Below, piece by piece: positions 19,919 to 30,057 of a stretch of 64,000 nt of DNA. The number at the start of each line of letters is the position of its first letter. Positions within the stretch are counted from its first letter, which is position 1. The position numbers were made by a program, and so were the translations under genes. This DNA is from Bryobacterales bacterium (lineage in GTDB: Bacteria; Acidobacteriota; Terriglobia; Bryobacterales; Bryobacteraceae): positions 1 to 64,000 of the forward strand of contig PLDF01000184.1 of NCBI GenBank assembly GCA_003135055.1, read 5' to 3'. The notes below the pieces were generated by a model. The model was not told where the DNA came from and ran no database searches. It saw only the letters and a list, made by a program, of their open reading frames with translations.

Positions 19919-20385
19919 CGCCGCTACTTCGACACTGCCAACCCGTCCACCTGGACCTCAAGCAGATGATTGATGCGAATGCCATAGACCCCATCGGTCT
20001 TCGCCAAGGCGCCGCTCTATTAAGATTAAGGCTGGTGCTTAGTCTTAGTCGAGATGGAGCGCGACCGTCAGGAAGCGGGATTTCGCAGCGCCGCAATCAC
20101 GCTCGCGCTGCGCTACTGCCACATCGATCTCCGTCGCCGGGAACTGCCTGGGGCTCTTGTACGCTTCGACGCACTGGCCATGGTGGCGCTTGGGTCTTCA
20201 TATCGAAAACATCGGCGATTCCCGACCGGCCTGCGGCGTCATTGAGAGCACCGGGTTTTACCGGCGGCGAATTCGAGTGCGGCAGGAGGAAGCGCCCGCC
20301 TTGCCCTGCCGGCGGATCAAGTCCGGACAATCGAATCGCCAATCCTTTTGAGCCCGCTAAATTCAAGAGCCATCCGCCGGCCGAG

Positions 20386-23300
20386 TCAGAATTGCAACCG
20401 GGCTGAGAAGGCCATCACACGGGCCGGCAATGTGCCGGTCGGAAGGCCGACGGCGGTAGCATTAGACACGGCGTTAGTAGCTGGATTGAACTGAACACCG
20501 GTATTCATGGCGTTGAATTCCGGGTGGTTCAACGCATTGTATGCCTGAACCTGAAACTTCAGCAGGCGCTTTTCGCTGCCTAATGGGACGCTCTTAGTGA
20601 TCGTCAAGTCGAGGTTGGTCACATGCGGATAGGTCAGAGCTCCGGCGCCACCGCCCTGGTTGCCCAACACGGGCGGTCCGACAATCGAGTTGTCCGGGCC
20701 GGTAGCCAGCGCGGGCATGGCGTATGCCGCCGGATTAAAGTAAGTGCCCGCGGGGATATTGGCTAGCGGATTGCCGATCACCTCGCACCGCTGAGTGATG
20801 TCCGGAGTCCCCGTATAACCGCCGCTCACCGATGGCGAGCCCGACGTGGTGCTGCAACCCGGATTAAACGGCACGCCACTAATGATGGAAAAGATTCCGG
20901 AGAAAATCCAGTGATCGGTAAGAAGTCCCAAGCCCTTGACGCTGTATCTCTTGGCAAGGTTGGGCAAATCGTAGGAGTAGTTGACCTGGAGGTTGCTGCG
21001 CCGGTCCGTACTCAGCCTTCCGTAATTCCATTCCTCGTTGTTAGGGATGCCGGGAGTGTAAGCGGTCGTGCCCAGGGCTTTCGAGAAAGTGTAAGCCACG
21101 CCCAAGACCAATCCGTGCGAGTAGCGCTTCTGCGCGGTGGCGGTCAAAGCGTGGTAAATGGCGTGCCCCCAAAACGCATTTTCCGTGATCGCGCCGTACC
21201 CTGGGAAGGCGGTTCGCTCGAAAATCGATCCGACGTCGGCGCTGGTACTGCCCGTGGTGGTCGGATTCAGGTTCGACGGGGTGAACGGCCAGCCCGTTCC
21301 GATCGCAATGGGGTTGGCATCGTAAGTGAGGTGCTGGTCGTAACTGTAATTCATGTTGTAGCCGACGCTTGCCACAAAGTTGCCGCCGAAGGTTCGCTGA
21401 ATGTCGAGACTGGCGTTGATCACCTTGTCCCACGGAACATTGGCAGGGTAAGCGGTAGGAGCGATAGGAGCGATGCTCAAACTGCTCAAGCTCGGCGCCG
21501 CCCCCCCGTCTAACGTCGCGATTTGCGCGAAGGTGACATTATTGACCGTCTGCTGATAGGTTGTGGGCGCTTGCCCGGAGAGACCGTAATATTGATTTCC
21601 GTCCAGCCGGTTGTAGAACATTCCCGCGCCGCCGCGGATCGCCGTAGTGCCATCGCCAAAGACGTCGTAGGCAAAGCCAAGACGCGGTCCTACAGCCAGC
21701 GGCGCCAGATGATAGGGAGCCAGTGGTACGCCGTTGGTCCCAAGCACCTGTAATCCCGACGTGGGATCGCCCGTGTTAGGAACAAAGTCCCCGATGAACC
21801 CGCTGCTCACCGTTGCGCCCGTCCCCGGGTCCTTCGCCACCAGACCGTTGTTAGAGGTACAAGTCACGCCAGTGGTGCAAGCCGGAACGTAAATCCGCGG
21901 CATTGCCGACTTGGAATAGAGTGACGGATTGAAGTTGACAAATGTATCGTTGTGGTCTTCCTGAGGCGTCTGGTGATAGAATCGCACCCCGACATCGAGC
22001 GTCAGCTTGCGGGTCACTTTCCAGTTGTCCTGCAGATAAAACTCCAGGTTCCAGTAGGTGTCGTTAAACGTGGTGCTGTTGTTGTACTGGCTGTAGCTGT
22101 TGACATTGCCGAGCAGGGCGTTGGCGAAACCGTCATTGGTGTTGACCAACGGGGTTGAGCTGGAGGAGGCAAAACTGAAGGCGCCCATGTAGTTTCTCAT
22201 GGCCGGCTGCCACTTGGTGTTGTATTCCAGGTAGACTCCCGCTTTGAACGAGTGATGGCCCATGATCTTGCTCAGGTTGTCCTGCCAGTACCACGTCGGG
22301 TTTATGGTATAGTCCGCTCCGGCCAACGAGCCGACGCGCGAATAAGACATCGCGTTGCTGGGCGTGCCAAAGCTGAAGGTAGGCAGCAGGTTCTGGTAAC
22401 CGTTGAGAGGCGAGGCAGTCTGGCCCTGTGTGGAAGCCGTTGGCGGCGGAAACAGCACGGGCAGACCGGGCACCTGGGAGCGGTCTTCGCTCTTATAGTT
22501 ATCGAGAGACGTGTACGTATACTGATCCCAGTCCGAGGCGTAGGTGAATTCGTTGACCATGGTGGACGAGATGGTGTAAGTAAGGGTGGTCGCGTAGCCG
22601 TGCCCGCCGTTCGGATGTACGATGGGCGAAATTCCCGTCTGGCCCAGAACGCCCCCTACGTCCGAACTGAACTGGACCCCATCGTACAGGATGTTCGACG
22701 TGTCGTAATCGTTGATATAGCGGAAGAAGCCGGTGAGCTTCGAGGTAAAGTTGTAATCGGCGCGAATCACGTCGTTGCGCCGCGGATGCGTGGCGCTGCC
22801 CTGCTCGGTGTAGTTCACCACGTTCAACTGCGCCGCCAACGTCGGATTATAGTTTGGCAAAGGGAAGAAGTTGAGCACGTTCTGACCCACCGGATTGAGC
22901 CGCGTTGTGGGTATGATGTTGCCCGGAAACGGCGCGTTGTTGTTGGCCGGGTCGAGGACGGAAATCATGCTGCCGTTGTTGTTAAAGCTCTTTGAGAAGT
23001 TACCCACCCGCTCGAGCGCGGTGGGTGTGTACTGAAACTCCTGGCCGCCGGTTACGAATTGGCCGACCCACTCCTGCGAGACGAAGAAGAAGAGCTTTTT
23101 CTTGGCCGTGTTGAAATGCTTGGGGATAAACACGGGACCGCCGAAGCTGTATGTCTCGATGTTGTACCGGTACGGCACTCGCGGAGTAGCGGCGCCGTTC
23201 TTGAGGGTGTGGTCGTTGACCCAGGTATCGGCGTTGAATTCCTCATGCCGGTGGTTCCATGCGAGCGTGCCGTGGAAGTCTTGCGTTCCGCTCTTGGTCA

Positions 23301-24024
23301 CCACCGTGATCGTTCCACCCGAGTTGCGCCCGAATTCGGCGGCATAGTTCGAAGTCAGAACTTTTAGCTCCTGAATCGCATCGAGGTTCGGTTCATATTG
23401 AAGCGAAGTGTTCGACCCGGTATCCATATCGGTGACTCCGTCCACCGTAAAGTTGAGCGCCGACGTGGCTCCGTTGATATTGATGCCGCTGATGGCGCCG
23501 TGGCTGGTTACGTCGCGGCTGGCCGCGGTGTCGATTACGCCCGGAACCAGCCGCATGTAGCCGAACAGATCCCGGCCCTTCAATGTAAGATCTTCCAGGT
23601 CTTTGGAGTCCACCGTCTGGGACATCTCGGAACTCGCCAACTGCACTTGCGCCGCTTCCGCCGTGACGGTTACCGTGTCCGATACATTGCCGATCTGGAG
23701 AACCATCCTGCCCGCATTGTGGGTTTCCTCCGCGGTCACGACGATGCCGGTCTGGGTTGCGCTCTTGAACCCGGTCGCGGTGACCGTCACATTGTAGGTG
23801 CCCGGTTCCAGGTTGACGAAGCGGAACGTTCCGAGACTGTCGGTAGTCCCGCGGCGAACCGCGCCGGTACCGGCGTCGGTGAGCGTCACCGGCGATCCCG
23901 CAACCACCGAATTCGATGGATCTACGACCGAGCCCACGAGTGAGCTCGTGACTGTTTGCGCCAACATGGCCGCGCAGAAGAGCGCCAACGCGAACAGAGC
24001 GTACATAAAGTTATTCAATTTCAC
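20386..24024 (-). CDS. TonB-dependent receptor, Oar-like, with N-terminal carboxypeptidase-regulatory (Cna-B) domain
   Basis: SLVGSVVDPSNSVVAGSPVTLTDAGTGAVRRGTTDSLGTFRFVNLEPGTYNVTVTATGF; plug region; GRNSGGTITVVTKSGTQDFHGTLAW; terminal F. GTG start at 24024 (ATG 24006 alternative); upstream part of ORF to 24375 looks spurious. Confidence 0.9.
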   Translation of the reverse strand: MKLNNFMYALFALALFCAAMLAQTVTSSLVGSVVDPSNSVVAGSPVTLTDAGTGAVRRGTTDSLGTFRFVNLEPGTYNVTVTATGFKSATQTGIVVTAEETHNAGRMVLQIGNVSDTVTVTAEAAQVQLASSEMSQTVDSKDLEDLTLKGRDLFGYMRLVPGVIDTAASRDVTSHGAISGININGATSALNFTVDGVTDMDTGSNTSLQYEPNLDAIQELKVLTSNYAAEFGRNSGGTITVVTKSGTQDFHGTLAWNHRHEEFNADTWVNDHTLKNGAATPRVPYRYNIETYSFGGPVFIPKHFNTAKKKLFFFVSQEWVGQFVTGGQEFQYTPTALERVGNFSKSFNNNGSMISVLDPANNNAPFPGNIIPTTRLNPVGQNVLNFFPLPNYNPTLAAQLNVVNYTEQGSATHPRRNDVIRADYNFTSKLTGFFRYINDYDTSNILYDGVQFSSDVGGVLGQTGISPIVHPNGGHGYATTLTYTISSTMVNEFTYASDWDQYTYTSLDNYKSEDRSQVPGLPVLFPPPTASTQGQTASPLNGYQNLLPTFSFGTPSNAMSYSRVGSLAGADYTINPTWYWQDNLSKIMGHHSFKAGVYLEYNTKWQPAMRNYMGAFSFASSSSTPLVNTNDGFANALLGNVNSYSQYNNSTTFNDTYWNLEFYLQDNWKVTRKLTLDVGVRFYHQTPQEDHNDTFVNFNPSLYSKSAMPRIYVPACTTGVTCTSNNGLVAKDPGTGATVSSGFIGDFVPNTGDPTSGLQVLGTNGVPLAPYHLAPLAVGPRLGFAYDVFGDGTTAIRGGAGMFYNRLDGNQYYGLSGQAPTTYQQTVNNVTFAQIATLDGGAAPSLSSLSIAPIAPTAYPANVPWDKVINASLDIQRTFGGNFVASVGYNMNYSYDQHLTYDANPIAIGTGWPFTPSNLNPTTTGSTSADVGSIFERTAFPGYGAITENAFWGHAIYHALTATAQKRYSHGLVLGVAYTFSKALGTTAYTPGIPNNEEWNYGRLSTDRRSNLQVNYSYDLPNLAKRYSVKGLGLLTDHWIFSGIFSIISGVPFNPGCSTTSGSPSVSGGYTGTPDITQRCEVIGNPLANIPAGTYFNPAAYAMPALATGPDNSIVGPPVLGNQGGGAGALTYPHVTNLDLTITKSVPLGSEKRLLKFQVQAYNALNHPEFNAMNTGVQFNPATNAVSNATAVGLPTGTLPARVMAFSARLQF

Positions 24025-24434
24025 ATTCCCCTCCCAAACAAAAACCGGTCTGGCGACTGGAAGCGGCGCTATGCCAGGCCCGAGCCTCAGACAGATACGG
24101 AGCAACGATGCTGGTGAAGTATATCCGGCTGCGCCGCCGGTGTAAAGGGCGCGATGATCGGGAACGTACATAACAGCCTGAACGTTGTCTGCGGCCCTAC
24201 CCTCGGCGGTATGCGTAGCGTGTTGCCAATCTGTCCAGGGCTCCCGCCTCCAACAATCTCTTGAAATATGTACCCGCAGATGTGGCGGGGTGGATAAGTG
24301 GGCCCCCACTGGTTTTCGGAATAGCGCCTTACGGGCGTTGGGGATCAATGGAAGGGAAAGCCGGGTTAAGGTCACGGGAGTTTTGCAGGATCATTCCGCG
24401 ACCCACTGGCGTAAGCAACTCCACTCGCTTTCGT

Positions 24435-24457
24435 CGCAGGGCATGGCCCCGCGCCAC
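24435..24457. repeat. 23-bp sequence CGCAGGGCATGGCCCCGCGCCAC, inverted copy at 44459-44481
   Basis: Perfect reverse-complement identity. Confidence 0.85.
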
Positions 24458-24615
24458 CGCGGCAAATATAAGAGCCGCAGGGCGACCTTCCTATAAAATC
24501 CTTAGGCGTTTTGTGCAGAGCCCAAAAGCTTTTCTTTTTTCCTCGCTCAGCCTCGAAATCCAGCTTTCCCCGAAAACGGGTAAGTACGCCGCTCCGAGAA
24601 GCTGTGAAACATATC

Positions 24616-24673
24616 GCGTTCACATGAGCGTGAACGCTGCACGCATGAGTGCGACGCATGAGTGCGTGCGCCA
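24616..24673. repeat. Hairpin repeat GCGTTCAC-ATGAGC-GTGAACGC followed by (ACGCATGAGTGCG)n
   Basis: Perfect 8-bp arms; related element at 57957-58002. Confidence 0.65.
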
Positions 24674-26727
24674 CTCCGAAGCGGGTGATCCTGGTCCGCC
24701 CGACAAGAGCTATACTGGCACGTTTAGTGGGGAGAATCGACAAGCGGCGGAAGTCGCGCGACACATCACAGCCAGCCGCCGGGCCAGGCTTCGTGGCCCG
24801 GAGAACGGGCCTGATCCGGAGGCACGGATGGCGGCTGCTGGCGGTTTGGGGCCTCGCCTTGGTTGCCTATTCCAATTCTTTCCAGGCGGCCCTGGTGTTC
24901 GACAATGCCTCGGTGATAGGGGAGGATTCCCGCATCCAGGCGGTAACGCGGCAAAACGTCGAGCGGATTCTGACCGGAGGGTATCGGGACGGCAGCAGCC
25001 ATGCGGCCACGGCGGGATTGTATCGGCCGTTCACCACTCTCACCTACGTGCTGAATTACGCCGTTCTAAGAGATGGCCCGCGCCCGGCCGGCTATCACAC
25101 CGTTAATTTCGTGTTGCACGAAGTGAACGTGGCGCTGGCGTATGCGCTGGGAGCATCGATTTTTGGAGAAGCCGCGCCGGCTTTCGCGCTAGCCGCGATT
25201 TGGGGATTGCATCCGCTGCTCACCGAAGCGGTCACTAACATTGTGGGGCGCGCCGACCTGCTGGCGGCCTTCGGAGTGTTGGCGGGCTTATTGTGCCACG
25301 TGCGAGGCGCGTCCGCCGCGGGGCGGCGCCGGGTGGCATGGCTGGCGGGTCTCGGCGCCGCCCAGGCCGTGGGGCTTTTTTCGAAGGAGAACGCCGTTGT
25401 CTTACCGGGCATCATGCTGCTCTACGACCTGATTTGGGCCAGGCGCGCGGCGTGGCGCCGGCTGGCGCCCGCCTATGCCGTTGTGGCGCTGCCGTTGGCC
25501 GCTTTTTTCTGGCTGCGCAGCGGTTTGCACACGCACATGCTGATCGACTTTACCGACAATCCGCTGGTGCGCGCCGGTTTCTGGACGGCGCGGCTCACGG
25601 CAGTCAAAGTGGTTGGCATGTACCTATGGCTGTTTCTCTGGCCGGCCCGCCTGTCGGCGGATTATTCCTACAACGCAGTGCCGTTATTTGGCTGGCGGGC
25701 GTCGAATTGGGAGGACGCCAAGGCGCTAATCGGACTAGCGGTTTGTCTGGGCGCCGGGCTGCTTGCCGTCCTGCTGGCCGTGCGCTGGCGCAGTGACTTG
25801 CGCAGTAAGGGAAAGCCGCTGCTCTTCTTCCTGATGTTCTTTTTCGTCGCACTATCGCCCACTTCGAACCTGATCGTGCTCATCGGGAGCATTATGGCTG
25901 AGCGGTTTCTCTACCTGCCTTCGGTGGGCCTGGCGGGTTGCGTGGTGGGTTGCGTGGTGGCGGCCATCCACGCGCTTGGCCAGCGGCGCTTCCTGCAGCG
26001 GCCCGCGGCTGCGCGAGTTGCCTGGACCGCCCTGGGACTGGTGTGTCTGGCGTTCGCCGCGCGAACCTACGCCCGCAATTTCGACTGGCGGGATGACCGC
26101 AGTCTCTGGACCAGCGCCGTGGATGTCCGTCCGGGAGCCGTCAAGCCACACTACAATCTGGGCGTGGAATTCGAGCGGATCGAGGACCGGCAGGCGGAGG
26201 CGATCGCCGAGTACCGGGCCGCGCTGCGGATTGAGCCCGATTTCCTGGAAGCGCACAACAACCTGGCAAACGCTCTGGCGCGCATGCCAGGCCGGTTGCC
26301 GGAGGCGATTGCCGAGTACCAGGCCGCGCTGCGGATTCGACCTGATCGCGCGGAAGCCCACTTCAACCTGGCGCTCGCTCTGGCGGAAATGCCGGGCCAG
26401 CTGCCGGAGGCGATCGCCGAGTACCAGGCGGCGCTGCGGATTCGACCCGATTATGCGGAGGCGCACTTCAATTTGGGACAGGCTCTAGCGCAGACGCCCG
26501 AGCGGCTGCCGGAGGCGATTGCCGAGTATCGGGCGGCGCTGCGGAGTGAACCCGATTACGCGGAAGCGCACTTCAATTTGGGAAACGCGCTGGCGCAGAC
26601 GCCTGCCAGCCTGCCGGATGCGATCGCCGAATATGAGGCGGCGCTGCAGCTGAGGCCAGATCCGCGGTTGCAGCAGACGGTGGAGCGATTACGGGCATGG
26701 CGGCAGAAAGCGGCTTCCAAGCGTTGA
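24649..26727 (+). CDS. TMTC-like polytopic membrane protein with C-terminal TPR array
   Basis: YRPFTTLTYVLNYAV...LHEVNVALAYALG...WGLHPLLTEAVTNIVGRADLL; repeated LPEAIAEYQAALRIRPDYAEAHFNLxxALAxxPxx; start uncertain. Confidence 0.85.
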   Translation: MRRMSACATPKRVILVRPTRAILARLVGRIDKRRKSRDTSQPAAGPGFVARRTGLIRRHGWRLLAVWGLALVAYSNSFQAALVFDNASVIGEDSRIQAVTRQNVERILTGGYRDGSSHAATAGLYRPFTTLTYVLNYAVLRDGPRPAGYHTVNFVLHEVNVALAYALGASIFGEAAPAFALAAIWGLHPLLTEAVTNIVGRADLLAAFGVLAGLLCHVRGASAAGRRRVAWLAGLGAAQAVGLFSKENAVVLPGIMLLYDLIWARRAAWRRLAPAYAVVALPLAAFFWLRSGLHTHMLIDFTDNPLVRAGFWTARLTAVKVVGMYLWLFLWPARLSADYSYNAVPLFGWRASNWEDAKALIGLAVCLGAGLLAVLLAVRWRSDLRSKGKPLLFFLMFFFVALSPTSNLIVLIGSIMAERFLYLPSVGLAGCVVGCVVAAIHALGQRRFLQRPAAARVAWTALGLVCLAFAARTYARNFDWRDDRSLWTSAVDVRPGAVKPHYNLGVEFERIEDRQAEAIAEYRAALRIEPDFLEAHNNLANALARMPGRLPEAIAEYQAALRIRPDRAEAHFNLALALAEMPGQLPEAIAEYQAALRIRPDYAEAHFNLGQALAQTPERLPEAIAEYRAALRSEPDYAEAHFNLGNALAQTPASLPDAIAEYEAALQLRPDPRLQQTVERLRAWRQKAASKR
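26185..26670 (+). repeat. 105-bp coding tandem repeat (35-aa TPR units, about 4-5 copies)
   Basis: Repeated GAGGCGATYGCCGAGTACCRGGC... Confidence 0.85.
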
Positions 26728-27118
26728 GCGGCGGCGGACAAGCCGAAGCCCCAGTCCACGGTCGGACTGAACTGCTGGCGGCTCCCTGATCGCGCGGTGG
26801 CGGAGCTGGGGCGCATCGACAAAACGATCGCGCCCCGACCTATATGAATGTGACGATAAGGCAATCGCTTGCTGCCTCGCTTCTGGCGTTTAGCCTTCAA
26901 CTGCCGGCCGCTGCGAAAATACAGCGCCGCCGCTACCGTGCCCCTGCTCGTCCATCCCCACACACGGTTTCAGAAGCTTTGGCTGCGATGGCCAGCGCCG
27001 CGAAGACGCGGACGCGCTTTTGAAACGTGGACCAAACTACGCTCTACCGGGCGCTAAGTTGAATAGGTCCGTGAGCCGTGCTGCACATGGTACAGTCTTC
27101 ACAACTATCGGCGGCCGT

Positions 27119-27346
27119 TCAAAAACGCGCATCGCCAGCATGTTGCGGGAGAGCCCGGATTTCGCTGGCCTTGGTCGTGTCCTCGGTTGCTCCGCGCAAG
27201 TCGCCCCTGGCTGCCCGCACAGCACCCCGATTTTGGTAGGCGGTTGCATCATTAGGATTGAGTTGGATGGCTTGAGTGTAGTCCGCGATTGCGCCCCTTA
27301 AGTCGCCTTTGTCGGCCTTCCAAACGCCATGATAGAAGTACTCCAT
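27119..27346 (-). CDS. Short TPR protein (possibly a fragment)
   Basis: GDLRGAIADYTQAIQLNPNDATAYQNRGAVRAARGDLRGA. Confidence 0.5.
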   Translation of the reverse strand: MEYFYHGVWKADKGDLRGAIADYTQAIQLNPNDATAYQNRGAVRAARGDLRGATEDTTKASEIRALPQHAGDARF

Positions 27347-27450
27347 CGCATTCGCACCAGGCGTGTTTCGACCAAGGTCTCTACCTGCTTGCCGCGGGTT
27401 TTCCCGCTGCCGTCGATTTCCGGCGCCATGTAACCAAAATGGAGAGCACT

Positions 27451-27844
27451 ATGCATCTAAACTAAGTACCTATCTCAGTTTCAACGGCAGTTCTATGAGC
27501 AGTGTCTGGGCGGCAAGATTCAGATGATGATGACGTATGGCGAGTCGCCTATGGCAGAGCAGGTGACGCCTGACTGGCGCAACAAGATCATGCATGTCAC
27601 TCTGGCTGTGGGCGACGGCGTCTTGATGGGGTGTGACGCGCCGCCTCAGCACTATGAAAAACCGCAAGGGTTCTTCGTGCAAACGGGAATTGAACGTCCC
27701 GATGAAGCGGAACGCCTGTTTCAGGCTTTGTCGGAGAACGGTACAATTCGGATGCCGTTGCAACCGGCGTTCTGGGCCGCCCGTTTCGGTATGCTTGTAG
27801 ATCGATTCGGTATCGTGGATGATCAATTGCAGTCAACCTGCTAA
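27451..27844 (+). pseudogene. PhnB-like VOC family protein, decayed
   Basis: YLSFNG in one frame, QFYEQCLGGKIQMMMTYGESPMAEQ...FWAARFGMLVDRFGI in another, WMINC in a third. Confidence 0.7.
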
Positions 27845-27854
27845 GGAGGATTAG

Positions 27855-28970
27855 GTGAGCGGAGTGCGAGTTTTGGTAGGTACGCGGAAGGGCGCGTTCA
27901 TCCTCACGTCGGATGGAAAGCGCGAACACTGGGACGTTGCCGGCCCCCACTTCGGCGGCTGGGAGATGTATCACCTGAAGGGGTCGCCCGCCGCCCCGGA
28001 CCGGCTCTATGCGTCCCAATCGACGGGCTGGTTCGGACAGATGATCCAGCGCTCCAACGATGGCGGCAAGACCTGGGAGCCGGTGGGCAACAAGTTCGTG
28101 TACGATGGGGTGCCCGGAACGCACCAGTGGTACGACGGCACGCCTCATCCCTGGGAGTTCAAGCGAGTCTGGCATCTGGAACCGTCGCTGACCGATCCGG
28201 ATACCGTCTACGCCGGGGTGGAGGACGCCGCCTTGTTCCGCTCGAGCGACGGCGGCGGGACGTGGCAGGAACTCCCCGGACTGCGCGGCCACGGCACGGG
28301 GCTTCGCTGGCAGCCAGGCGCCGGCGGCTTGTGCCTGCACACCATTATTCTCGATCCCGGCGACCGGCAGCGGATCTTCATCGCCATCTCGGCCGCGGGC
28401 GCGTTCCGGACCGACGATGGCGGGGAGACTTGGCGGGCGATCAACCGTGGACTGAGGTCCGAACACATTCCCGACCCGAATGCCGAGGTGGGACACTGCG
28501 TGCACCACGTCGCGATGCACCAATCGCGTCCGGACGTGCTGTTCATGCAGAAGCACTGGGACGTGATGCGCAGCGACGACGCCGGCGATTCGTGGCGCGA
28601 GGTGAGCGGGAACCTGCCCACCGACTTCGGGTTCGCGCTCGACGTCCACGCGCACGAACCGGACACGATCTACGTCGTCCCGATCAAGAGCGATTCGGAG
28701 CACTATCCGCCGGAAGGGAAGCTGCGCGTATACCGCAGCCGCACGGGCGGGAACGAGTGGGAGGCGCTCACCCAAGGCCTGCCGCAAAGCGACTGCTACG
28801 TCAACGTGCTGCGGGACGCCATGGCCGTCGACTCACTCGATTCGTGCGGCGTGTATTTCGGAACCACCGGCGGCCAGGTCTATGCGTCGAGCGATGCCGG
28901 AGACCACTGGGCGCCCATTGTTCGCGATCTTCCGGCCGTGCTTTCCGTGGAGGTCCAGACGCTATCATGA
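27855..28970 (+). CDS. BNR/sialidase-like beta-propeller protein
   Basis: Repeated Asp-box-like motifs ([60 protein letters not shown]); GTG start with upstream AGGAGG. Confidence 0.85.
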   Translation: MSGVRVLVGTRKGAFILTSDGKREHWDVAGPHFGGWEMYHLKGSPAAPDRLYASQSTGWFGQMIQRSNDGGKTWEPVGNKFVYDGVPGTHQWYDGTPHPWEFKRVWHLEPSLTDPDTVYAGVEDAALFRSSDGGGTWQELPGLRGHGTGLRWQPGAGGLCLHTIILDPGDRQRIFIAISAAGAFRTDDGGETWRAINRGLRSEHIPDPNAEVGHCVHHVAMHQSRPDVLFMQKHWDVMRSDDAGDSWREVSGNLPTDFGFALDVHAHEPDTIYVVPIKSDSEHYPPEGKLRVYRSRTGGNEWEALTQGLPQSDCYVNVLRDAMAVDSLDSCGVYFGTTGGQVYASSDAGDHWAPIVRDLPAVLSVEVQTLS

Positions 28971-29263
28971 TTCGCGTGGTGCTGCCGGCGCATCTGCGGA
29001 CGCTGGCGCACGCCGGCGGCGAGGTGGAGATAGAAGTCGAGGGCGAGGCGACGCAGCGCTCGGTGCTCGACGCGCTTGAGGCCCGCTATCCGACGCTGCG
29101 CGGGACAATTCGCGACCATGTCACCCAACAGCGCCGGCCATTCGTGAGGTTTTTCGCCTGCGGCGAGGATCTGTCCCACGAGTCGCCGGACGCCCCGCTG
29201 CCCGAAGCAGTCGCGTCGGGCGCAGAGCCTTTTCTGCTCGTGGGGGCCATTGCAGGAGGTTAG
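28967..29263 (+). CDS. MoaD/ThiS family protein
   Basis: [48 protein letters not shown]...; ATGA overlap with previous gene. Confidence 0.8.
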   Translation: MIRVVLPAHLRTLAHAGGEVEIEVEGEATQRSVLDALEARYPTLRGTIRDHVTQQRRPFVRFFACGEDLSHESPDAPLPEAVASGAEPFLLVGAIAGG

Positions 29264-30057
29264 TTTAGTGGGGTAGGCCCATGCCCTGTCCCGAGGCGCT
29301 CCGAGCGCTCGGCCGGCCGCTATCTGTTCTCAAGGCTCGACGGCCTACCGGGCCTGCCTGGGCTCTTCGCGAAGGGTCACCGGTGAGTGACGTCGAGTGG
29401 CGGTCATTGCGAGCTTCGTTGCGAGCTTCGTTGCGAATTGGCTCTATCTGGCATTCCTGCCGGCGCTCTTATGCCCGGCGACGATTCGATTCGGCGCTGG
29501 CCGTCCTGCCGCTCACCAACAGCACTACATGAGCCGGCAATCGGCATAGGGCCGGACAAGCCGGCATTACGGCCATGTGACCAGGCTCCGTGGCCGGCAA
29601 CGGCCGCGACCAACGTTCAGAAGGAACCTGTGCCGGTCGGGGCAGATGAACTAACCCGTGGTCTCATGCCCAACACCGATACGCGCAGCGATGGCAACCG
29701 CAGGAGAGATAATTCTACAGAGCCTGCCGCCGCTGTCACTGTATCGGCGAGACTCATTAGACGCCGATACAGGCAGCGGGAGCAGTCCTTCCATGTTAGC
29801 CGCGAGTATCCATGCGTTGAACGACGGTAAACCACGGTAAACCACCGGGGTGCTTAAGCGTTGTCGGGAAAAGCCGGCCAAATGACCGCTTACTGACGTG
29901 CGCGGCTCCGTAACTGACTGCAAACCACACGGAGCCGCGACCCGTAAAGTAAGGGACGGGGATTTCGTGGCCCAGCGAGGACGTCCCGAAAATGTGCAAG
30001 CACCCGAACCACCGGGAACGGGATGAGATGCCGCCCGCCCATGATATTCTATTCGGA

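Noticed and set aside
26185-26670. Regularly spaced repeats resembling a CRISPR-like array
   Set aside because: Period 105 bp, in frame, encode TPR units with no unique spacers; no cas genes in the window.
27597-28787. 396-aa minus-strand ORF opposite the BNR gene
   Set aside because: Antisense shadow; the plus strand has clear Asp-box repeats and coupled downstream gene.
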